Assembly: GCA_902728285.1 (NCBI GenBank)
Contig: CACVBU010000538.1
Coordinates: forward strand, 313,599 to 377,598
Length of the DNA: 64,000 nt
DNA from: Clytia hemisphaerica
Taxonomy: Eukaryota; Cnidaria; Hydrozoa; Leptothecata; Clytiidae
Direction of reading: 5' to 3'
Shown: in pieces, positions 55,914 through 64,000 of the stretch
Layout: each line of letters begins with the position of its first letter
How positions within the stretch are numbered: position 1 is the stretch's first letter
Position numbers and translations under genes: made by a program
The notes under the pieces: generated by a model
What the model saw: only the letters and a program-made list of their open reading frames with translations
Told to the model about the DNA's origin: nothing
The model's database searches: none

Positions 55914-56201
55914 CTCTCGGGTACCTAATAGCCGGGGGGGGGGGGTTGAAATAGGAGAGGGGGGTTGGAAAAATCTCAAAACTTAATAAGCGGGGGAGGG
56001 GTTTGAATGAAAATGTCCTGAGTGGAAAAAATTTATAAAGGAGGCTAATACAACAGAATTAGGACAAAAGAGGAAAAAACTTTTTCCCAAAAATTAGTAA
56101 GCGTGGGGGGGGGGGGTTTGAATAAGAATGTCCTGGGTGGAAATTTTTCGAAAAATTAACTAGCGGGGGGGGGGGGGGGCCGGCTATAAGGTACCCGAGA
56201 G
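55914..56201. mobile_element. G-run TA-type MITE (CTCTCGGGTACC)
   Basis: TA|CTCTCGGGTACCTAATAGCC pairs with GGCTATAAGGTACCCGAGAG|TA. Four runs of 8-17 G sit in similar contexts (AGCGGGGG...TTTGAAT(A/G)(A/G)), as if an inner unit was repeated three or four times. It abuts a candidate exon of the gene ending at 55730. Confidence 0.85.
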
Positions 56202-56379
56202 TAGGTACCTGAAACGATTTTGATCCGTATCAGGTCCGAAAAGGCCATAAATGGCTAACATTTTGATGCAATAGAGAGTACTCTTTAGCTCTTTAGGTGC
56301 CAAATAAACATTTCAATGTCAGTTGTTCGGTTACTTGAACAACTTAACAATAAAATGGGCAGTAAATTTGTTAAAAGGC

Positions 56380-56600
56380 GTAGTCGTAAAGTGGTCATCG
56401 TCCATAAATTTCGTGTGAGAGTTCGATTCCAAGGCCATTGTGACAATACGGTTCACTTGGCAAGTGGACACACCTTTCCCCGGATCAACTGATGCCACAT
56501 GAGGGGAATTGGGTACTATCACTTCGATACAAGAGTGTGGTTGATATGCCAGACATTGCAATGTGTTGTGACACTCATCCCCTTCTACGCTTGCGACAAG
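56380..56600 (+). mobile_element. tRNA-derived SINE, copy 2
   Basis: TAGTCGTAAAGTGGTCATC (A-box-like) and GAGTTCGATTCC (B box) are followed by GGTTCACTTGGCAAGTGGA and GGGGAATTGGGTACTATC, matching the order in the minus-strand copy at 38968-39094. The 3' end is uncertain. Confidence 0.65.
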
Positions 56601-57501
56601 CAAAATACTCTACCGCTTAGTTCAAGTGTCAGAAGCATGAATCATAGTATCTGTGTGTCGCGTGCACAGAACCAGCAGTGTCTAGACAGACAGCTTGAGA
56701 AAGTTGCAATTCCTACTTTGCAAAGAGTAGGTTCATATCATCAACTTCAAAGCATCCAGACCAAAAGAATTTTTGTTCAGTAGAATTTTAGCGTTTTACA
56801 AGGAAAAAAATCTCTAGATAAATTGCTATTAGGATAAAAAGCCTCATCGATGCACGAATGGGAAAAAGCTCCAAAGGCCGCCATTTTGTTTGGTAATTTT
56901 GACATTTTCAATACTATTCAAAGCCTTTCAAATTCAACCGTCCTACTCTACGATCTACCCACGAAGACTAAGACATATGCACAGTACTAGTAATATATCA
57001 GAACGCAAGCTGTGCAGGCAGTTCGTCATGACAGCTATGCTAATTCTCAGATTGTTGGGAATCTCTTCAGAGAAATTTCAACTAATTCTAGAATAATATT
57101 ATTTTATACATTGTCAAACATATTTGATGAAAAGGATACATATTGACGTCACACTTCCCACCAATAGACCAGACACCAGTAAATTTCCTCTCCGATATTT
57201 ACGGACCATCATTGATGGTGGTGGTGATGGATTCTTGTATTGTTTGCTTTCCATTGTTTTTTATTGTATTTTTATAATATTTGATTTTTGATATCTGTAA
57301 TTAAAAAAAAGTAATTATTAACAAAATGTAATGATTATTGACTGGCTGAGGGCGGATTTTACAGTGTAGATATACACTGATATACACACATTTTAAGGTT
57401 TTAAATCTCATATTTTTCTTGAATTCGAAAATTTGACTCGCACACCCCTGTAAAGACATTAGTTTGTAACACATTTTGTCTGGATAACAGTGTGTATAAA
57501 T

Positions 57502-57792
57502 CACAGATATCTGTAAAGCCCGAATAGGCAACTTTAAGCTTTCTCCAGCAAAAAAAAGTGAAGCAAAAATTTGACTTTTTAAATTTCGTGCCGATGGATA
57601 GGATCTAGCATTTTAATTGTTTTCGGAGCGCGAGATAAAAAAAAGTAGGCGGCAAACGCTATTTCACATCTCTCAAACCGGTGAAATTGCATATTTTAGT
57701 CACGTGACTTTGGTAGGAAATCCTTCCCAAACCTAGGCTTCACTTTTCGATAAAAGCCGCAAATCTAGCCCTTCGGGCTTTACAGATCTGTG
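57502..57792. mobile_element. hAT-type MITE with E-box, copy 2
   Basis: Flanked by a perfect 8-bp duplication GTATAAAT (57494-57501, 57793-57800). Ends CACAGATATCTGTAAAGCCC and GGGCTTTACAGATCTGTG pair. The interior has GTCACGTGAC, also in the copy at 35812-36066, and GCCCTTCGGGC. Confidence 0.9.
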
Positions 57793-57800
57793 GTATAAAT

Positions 57801-58869
57801 ACTTCGTAGGCTATATCTCATCCTCTTCCTGGAGGTGTGACTATTTTTCTCTCGGGTCTGTGTCTGTGATTTAAGCTGCGTTTTAATTATGTGGTATTAA
57901 AAACATGGTAAAACTTGCAGACCAGATATAGCGATAAAATAAGTGCATGAAAGTCATAAGTAGTCTATTATATGATAATATCGGTAATTATGTCACTGTT
58001 CTCTTTGTTAATTCAGCTTTCTAACGTAATTTTTTACAATATGAAATAATAGAGAATAGAAAACAAATCAACAAATAATGTTTGCACTACATTTAGCCAG
58101 TAAGGATGCTTTTTAAAGAAAGAAAATCATTACAATTTATTAAATAATGTATATTAGGGCTAAAATTTCATCTATTAGGAATTTCCCTTAGACCACAAAT
58201 ATAATTATTTATTGTAAAGATTCTGTTTTCAAGATTTAAATTTGCAATGCCAGCTAATTTTAAACTTTTTTAGAAAGTGTGAATCATTCTTGATGTTTCT
58301 TAAGCCTGATTTTCTCAGGTCCTCTCACGTCCATTAGAACTAAAAACGTCTCAGCGAATAGAATCTGAATATAAGCTGATGCCTATTGGACAAATTCAAT
58401 AGTGTATGCGGATTAAAGAGAGTTCCTTCCCATAGCTTTTTCAGTGAGCGGTTGCCAACAGTGTGCTTGAAACACACAGACCTAGTAACCTGTATATAGT
58501 ATAGTATAGTAGGTCTACTTTTATTTGTAGCTTTCAAATGATCATGTATTTTGGAATTCTGAAGTGTTGTCAATACAAAAATATCATAACCATGTATTTT
58601 TGAAGAAAGTCGTGATGCTTTTATTAGCCCGGGCACAAATATTAGGGATGTTTATTCTCTATTCCCATAGCAAAAATAACCCTTTGATTCATTCATGGTT
58701 GAGGAAAAAGTTTTTGAATGGTTTCCTTATTAAATATTGACGAGAATTCGAAATCAGCAAAATTCAAGTTAACCTCATAAATCAGGGTTACATTTATCTT
58801 ATTGTCATATCATGAGTCATGACAATGTTTGAGTTATTTATATACATTCAAATGGTCATTCTTCATATA
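57801..58869. other. intergenic, nothing recognised
   Basis: AT-rich, with no splice-bounded frame or repeat end that I could support. Confidence 0.5.
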
Positions 58870-59212
58870 AATTGATTATAAACCATATTTCGACCTCCTT
58901 AGTGGAGGTCTTCATCTATTTATCTCATTGATCTGGGAGGTTGACTTAATTCATGATTCCATTAATTCTTAATCTCACTGGGAATTGATTATATAAACAA
59001 TATTTCGATCTCCTTAGTGGAGGTCTTCATCTATTTATCTCATTGATCTGGGAGGTTGACTTAATTCATGATTCCATTAATTCTTAATCTCACTGGGAAT
59101 TGATTATATAAACAATATTTCGATCTCCTTAGTGGAGGTCTTCATCCATTTATCTCATTGATCTGGGAGGTTGACTTAATTCACGATTCCATTAATTCTT
59201 AATCTCACTAGA
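58870..59212 (+). repeat. three-copy 115-bp tandem repeat
   Basis: Three head-to-tail units (start near 58870, 58983, 59098), each AATTGATTAT..., containing the palindrome ACCTCCTTAGTGGAGGT and TTAATTCATGATTCCATTAA. The second and third are almost identical. The array ends 130 bases before the ATG of the PAN-like gene. Confidence 0.92.
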
Positions 59213-59341
59213 AATTGTATACTAATTTATCGAATATAGTTTAAAGCAATTTTACTACAAGAAAATAATATGACCGGTGTTCTGTCTGAAGGCTATTTCT
59301 AATCAATCTTTGACTAATTTACGGATATTTTTATCAAGAAA

Positions 59342-60379
59342 ATGAAACTACAGCAGATACACATCATTATTTCTTTGTATACCTTGACCACGAACCTTGA
59401 AATGTGTTATGGAACGACCATCAACAGTAAGGTGTTACGAAACCACACCATCATTGGAAAACATGGTAAAGAAATGAGAGTTACGTACATCAGTATGAAG
59501 AGAATTCAAAATAAACTTTTATTAGTTGTACCCATTGGAGGTGGATACGTTTCTAACAGTGACGAATGTCAAAAAAAATGCGCTCTAACCATCAATTGTA
59601 TTGCTATGAATCTTCAACCCACCGCACCAGTCAGTAACTATTCACTATGTCATTTATTGGATAAAGATCATTACAAAAGACCACACCTTTTGGTAGATGC
59701 TGAAGACTCTGAATATCACGTCGTTTCCGTAAGTTAAAATAACATACGTTGTTTTATAAGAACAAACTACAAAAGAACATAAGGCTTCGATGGCCAAAAT
59801 ATTAAGAACAAGTTAAGAACATTTTAAAGTTTTATGGATTCTTAGAACACCCTATTTCTAAGGAAACGGCATAAAACTGCTCACAAAATCAAGAGCACTG
59901 TAAGAACATTCTTAGTCTCAAAACTCAAAAAGGTTAAGAACAGCCGAAGGTATACACGCTTTTTTTTTAAAGAAACAATAAATCACTCCTGAGGCTCGTT
60001 TGCTTGTTACTTTGAGCATCAAACACTTTTCATCCCGTCCTTTTCGCTTTGATTTGCTTAAAATTCTACTCTTCCATGCAAAGCTTTTTGTTGCTAAATT
60101 GTTCAAGTTTTTTTAGCCTTATTAATGCGCTATTAAATTGTCAAAAGAGCAAAACAGTGTAGATAGTTTAATAATTCAATGACATTTCTAAAATGGCTGA
60201 TTTGAACCAAACACAAGATATTTAGTCATATCATTGACTTTCAGAGCGGATGTTTGAACAAAACAAATCCCATGTCACCAAAATGCCAACCATCAGAAGC
60301 AGGTGTTGAGAAGACAACATATTGCCATCACAACTACTCTGGAGACGAAAATTACGAATGTCGTTGTAGACAAAAATAA
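59342..60379 (+). CDS. secreted PAN/apple-like protein
   Basis: Exon 1 (59342-59728) and exon 2 (60245-60379) join in phase 0 through GTAAGT and a TTGACTTTCAG acceptor, giving 173 residues. A signal peptide (MKLQQIHIIISLYTLTTNLE) precedes a domain with DECQKKCALTINCIAMN and YSLCHLLDKDHY, the cysteine order of PAN/apple modules (C-x3-C-x5-C ... C). Exon 2 adds five cysteines (SGCLNKTN, KCQPSEAG, TTYCHHN, YECRCRQK) and then a stop. PAN modules bind proteins or carbohydrates outside the cell. A copy of the AAGGCTTCG MITE lies in the intron. The LamG-like exons 1 kb downstream may belong to the same gene by alternative splicing, but the reading frame does not connect cleanly. Confidence 0.7.
59747..59950 (+). 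mobile_element. TA-type MITE family (AAGGCTTCGATGGCC), copy 5
   Basis: Begins after TA in ACATACGTTGTTTTATAAG, 18 bases past the donor of PAN-gene exon 1, and contains AACATAAGGCTTCGATGGCC. The right end is truncated. Confidence 0.75.
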
Positions 60380-60960
60380 TTTATGCTTTCTGAATGGTGA
60401 GATTTCTTAGATCTTTGGTCTAAGTTTCTGAAAATTTCTGATTGCGCGTAACTCAGCTTCTATCGTTGTACTTAGTCAAGGGGAAAGAAAGGAGACAAAA
60501 AAATTAAACCTTGTCTACTCTTATTTTGCACGATCTTTTTATAAATCATTATTTCATTAAGAGTAATCAGTTGGTACTGGCAAAAGTGATGTCTCGCACT
60601 TAACAAATTCAATATGACCAATACCTGTCAATAAGCATGCCAAATTCCAGCCAAGTCCGACCACTATTGAAGTCTGCAGGCTGCCCCAAAGATTTAGCCT
60701 CGTTTTTGTAAAAAAAATCAAAATTTTGGAAAAATGAAAAACACCCCCAGATGTTCACCCAAGGAACAAATATGCCAAATTTCAGCCAAATCTGACCATG
60801 TTTGAAGTTTTCTGCCTACCCTAAAGTTTTTGCGACACACACGCAGATTTTCCGTCTCCGTCAGAGAACCCAATTTCCGTTATTCCGTCTAAATTTTCGC
60901 CAAATTCCGCCACTCCGTCCGAAAAAAGGGCCGATTCCGCTCCTCCGCCAACCATGAAAC

Positions 60961-61292
60961 CCCCCCCCTTTAAACTTGAAGCATGTAAACTTGTATATAA
61001 ATTCTTGAATGGTACATTAAACAAATCATCTTCAGATTTATTCACTCGTCATCCCCGTCTCCATGACATCAACCATCCAACTAGGAGAGACAGTAGCAAC
61101 AGTGTGGCTGTAACCCATTTTGATCAAACTGACTGTTCTGTTATGTACAACGCCCCCTTAGCTTGGCACCAGTTTGATTGCTACAAAACCACTAAATTCT
61201 CTATTCATACTATGAGTCATAATCTAAAAAAGGGCTTGGCCCTAACACATTGTCAGATTCTAGCTCAAGTGAAGTTGAGAATGACTTATTAA
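60961..61292 (+). mobile_element. LINE C-terminal fragment
   Basis: The frame FKLEACKLVYKFLNGTLNKS...DLFTRHPRLHDINHPTRRDS...MYNAPLAWHQF, with stop at 61292, matches the remembered C-terminus of CR1/jockey-type reverse transcriptase proteins. No other part of the element is present. Confidence 0.6.
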
Positions 61293-61356
61293 ATTCAGGG
61301 TCATGTTCGTTTCGCAAACAATTGACAATTATCTTTTAATCTTCTTGACATTCCAG

Positions 61357-62867
61357 AATTGAAGCCCGTTGTTAACGTACATTATGACCGACTACCATTT
61401 GCAAGGAACCATTGGTTTATCAAATTCAACCTCACTTTGCCATCTAATATAACAGAAGACGGACAATTTTTCCGTTTCAATAGTTATAGTGAAGGCGAAA
61501 ACCTTGGATTCACGTTGTTTTATTTATACTTGTCAAATAAAATATATGCTAATTTTCGGGAACCATCTTGGATAAGAACACCTCTTGTGGTTGATCAACC
61601 ACAACCAAACCAAGTAATGGATATTGAGGCAAAATCATTTTATAATTCTCAAACAAATAGATGGCAGCGAAAGATATATCTTGATGGCGTCCTAAAAGCT
61701 GAAGAAACAACAAGCACTACTGGAGCATTTACCATGAACGATGTTACATTCATTTTAGGGAGCACCCCAGCTACAATCACTGATTTCAAATACTCCTTGA
61801 CTGAACCAAGTGGTAAGCTCTACTTTCTACTTTAAGGGAGCTAATTTTTTAGGTAACTAATTTTTGCGCGAAATAAGTTTCGCGGGAACTAATTTTCCTA
61901 ATTCCTCTCTCTGGGTCTCCTCCTTTCTAGGCGAAATTTGTACCAGGTATGTGCAGGTAGGTAAACCTCAAAAGATTTTACCTTAAAGTGTCGATTTTTG
62001 ATTTTTTTTTGCTTGGACATACCTATCACCTGGCAAACATAGTTCCCTAAGACTCCTCCACAAGTAAGGAGCGTAACTGGTCATGTTTTTATTACAAAAT
62101 GTTTCAAAGTGATAGAAAAATTGTTATGAATAGTGGTGTGATGATAAAGATTGATTTTCAAATTGATCATGGGTAACTTTCTTGCCAAACATAATCTTTT
62201 TTTATTAATGTAGAAAATTATCCAATATCAAGATGTTAATTAATCTCCATCTACATCAATATTTGTGGCAGAACACGTATAATCTTAAAAGGAAAGTAGA
62301 AAAGCAAAATAGGGCCATAAATATACAGCAACGAGAGCAATTTTTCCCGACAATGTGATTTTAGTTTCTGTTCCTGTTGGTCAAACTTAAGCATTAACCA
62401 GAAATACTAAATTATCTTTAGAAATACCGATAGTATACCCTGGAACAAGATCGTTGATAAAATTACCAGCTCTATCTCGCAATTGGATGTTTCATTTTGA
62501 ATTCAAGCTCACCTCAGATACATTATTGTCGCCTGCATCATCAAGCATACTCATTGTAGATGCTAATGAAGGAAGCCTGTTTTATGTAATCGTGAAAGAC
62601 CCATTGACCCTTGATTTTAGTGGTGTTGGATCCTTTCAACCGCAAAAGAATGTGTATCATAAAGTTGTTATCACGCAATTTTTCTCACCGTTTCAGAACA
62701 GGTGTTTGAAGCAATATCGTATTGATGGGAAAAGAATATCTAATACTTTCTTCACAATGACCTACACAAATGTGAGCGCATATACTACTGCGACTACTGG
62801 TATGGGGGCAGCCTCAAATGTAATGATAAAAAACTTTTACTTGTTGGATCTCGACAAAGACGTCTGA
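61357..62867 (+). CDS. two tandem LamG/concanavalin-like exons (3' end of a secreted protein gene)
   Basis: Exon 61357-61812 (acceptor GACATTCCAG, donor GTAAGC) and exon 62422-62867 (acceptor TTATCTTTAG) are both entered in phase 1, and the first also leaves in phase 1, the symmetrical pattern of shuffled extracellular modules. Each encodes about 150 residues with parallel motifs: LPFARNHWFIKFNLTLPSN and RWQRKIYLDGVLK in the first, LPALSRNWMFHFEFKLTSD and LKQYRIDGKRI in the second, then (F/Y)TM, T(T)G and D/NFxYxL strands. This suggests a jelly-roll fold and internal duplication. The second ends LDLDKDV-stop. The preceding exon must end in phase 1; exon 2 of the PAN gene stops before any good phase-1 donor, so the 5' partner is unresolved. 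Confidence 0.6.
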
Positions 62868-62990
62868 GAGAAAATCATGGTCCATTTGCTGTCCAAGTGT
62901 GTACCAAATTTTGTTTTGCTTGTCATCTTTCAGCAACCAGCAACCAATGATTCAATTCTAACAAAATATATACTAAATATATACATCATT

Positions 62991-63770
62991 ATTATCCGAC
63001 GCGCGTAAATAGCGACATTTGATTGGCTTCTTTGCTGTCCAATATTTTCGAATATATAGCTTCCATGGGGGCTACATATTTCAAAAATTGACGTCACACA
63101 ACGAGTCCAATGACAATTGAGCATCTTCTTTTTGACGTTACGTAAAAAAAAAAAAAAAATAAGACTTTTTTATAAAAAACTACCAAGAAACCAGGTTTAC
63201 GAGCTTATAAATTGGAATTATGTTTGAAAACGAGAAATATTTTAGTGATGAACGGATAATAAACCATTTATTTGGACGCAGTCTCATCCAATATGAAAAA
63301 TATTGGGCTACGAGAAAAGATATTGAACTCGGCGAAGCCTCGTCCAATATCTTTTCTCGCACGCCCAATATTTTTGCATATTGGATTCGACTTTGTCCAA
63401 TAACTGCTTATTACTATCCGACGCACGTAAATAGCAATATTTGATTGGCTTCTTTGCTGTCCAATATTTTCGAATGTATAGCTTTCATGGGGGTTACATA
63501 TTTCAAAAATTGACGTCACACAACGAGTTCCATGACAATTGAGCATCTTCTTTTTGACGTTACGTCACAAAAATAAAAAATAAGACTTTTGAATAAAAAA
63601 CTACCAAGAAATCAGATTTACGAGCATAAATTGGAATTATGTTTGAAAACGAAAAATATTTTAGCGATAAACGGATAAACCATTTATTTGGACGCAGTCT
63701 CATCCAATATGAAAAATATTGGGCTATGAGAAAAGATATTGGATTCCACTTTGTCCAATAAGCAATAACT
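62991..63770 (+). repeat. two-copy direct repeat (about 420-bp period) with hairpin
   Basis: CCGACGCGCGTAAATAGCGA at 62997 recurs as CCGACGCACGTAAATAGCAA at 63417, and the following 300 bases match, including ATTGACGTCACACAACGAGT and TTTTTGACGTTACGT. Copy 1 contains a near-perfect palindrome (63287-63384, CCAATAT...ATATTGG, centre GGCGAAGCCTCG) mostly absent from copy 2. TGACGTCA, the cAMP-response element core, occurs in each. Nature unknown, possibly a tandemly inserted transposon. Confidence 0.75.
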
Positions 63771-64000
63771 GCTTAATATTTTATTGATTGGAACCAACTT
63801 TTTTTGAGTGTAATAAAAGAAAACCTAAGTTCACTTACAAGCCTCAAAAGAAGACCTAAGTTCACTTTCACTTTATATATGCTTAACAAAAGAAGCGAAA
63901 ATTTCCTTCACCGCTAACTCTGAAAATATGCGTACTTCAATTTTTTCTTTACTTTAGACATACAAACTTTCGCGAAATTTGCAACTTTTACTTTCGCGAA

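Noticed and set aside
58340-58636. 98-codon minus-strand frame
   Set aside because: No splice context, domain or codon bias distinguishes it from chance in AT-rich DNA.
60396-61357. Direct splice from PAN exon 2 to the first LamG-like exon
   Set aside because: The good donor at 60397 lies after an in-frame stop and gives the wrong phase; the only phase-1 site before the stop (GTTGTA) is poor.

Overview
The window is AT-rich nuclear DNA from an animal. Genes are split by GT-AG introns of 70 bp to more than 6 kb, and the intron and intergenic space is packed with short inverted-repeat transposons (MITEs), non-LTR retrotransposon remnants and a tRNA-derived SINE. The conserved genes are animal housekeeping genes (proteasome beta-3, type II PIP kinase, SAAL1). 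A laccase-type multicopper oxidase and a secreted PAN-like protein next to LamG-like exons would suit a non-bilaterian such as a cnidarian, but the sequence alone does not settle the lineage. No CRISPR array, operon or other prokaryotic feature was seen. A 595-bp assembly gap lies at 8915-9509.

Layout. 648-3668 (minus): the first two coding exons of proteasome subunit PSMB3, the rest lying left of the window. It stands head to head, 369 bp apart, with 4038-18342 (plus), a phosphatidylinositol 5-phosphate 4-kinase (PIP4K2) of at least ten exons. Two possible extra in-frame exons fall inside its activation loop. A 786-bp Mutator-type MITE (20495-21280) precedes 21348-22658 (plus), a SAAL1 gene with an uninterrupted coding region. 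22742-30552 is mostly repeats: a tandem-unit element, a pogo-like fragment, a decayed RTE-like LINE and a 5'-truncated retroelement with a perfect 12-bp target duplication. 30861-43655 (minus) is a seven-exon, membrane-anchored multicopper oxidase of 723 residues. Its largest intron (33635-39131) holds, on the opposite strand, a complete two-exon gene for a 99-residue cysteine-containing secreted protein (35715-36959), plus several MITEs; the neighbouring intron holds a 2-kb tandem-repeat element.

43900-59300 is mainly mobile DNA: a broken CR1/jockey-like LINE, mariner-, hAT- and TA-type MITEs and a second SINE copy. Two isolated minus-strand exons (54041-54102 and 55730-55809) of unrecognised genes also lie there. 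59342-62867 (plus) encodes a secreted PAN-like protein followed by two tandem LamG-like exons whose connection to it is unresolved. The last kilobase is a duplicated, hairpin-rich repeat.

The conserved genes do not form one pathway. PSMB3 and PIP4K2 may share a promoter. The oxidase, the nested small protein and the PAN-like protein are all predicted to be extracellular or surface exposed. All family assignments rest on recognised motifs and remembered family sequences; no database search was run.
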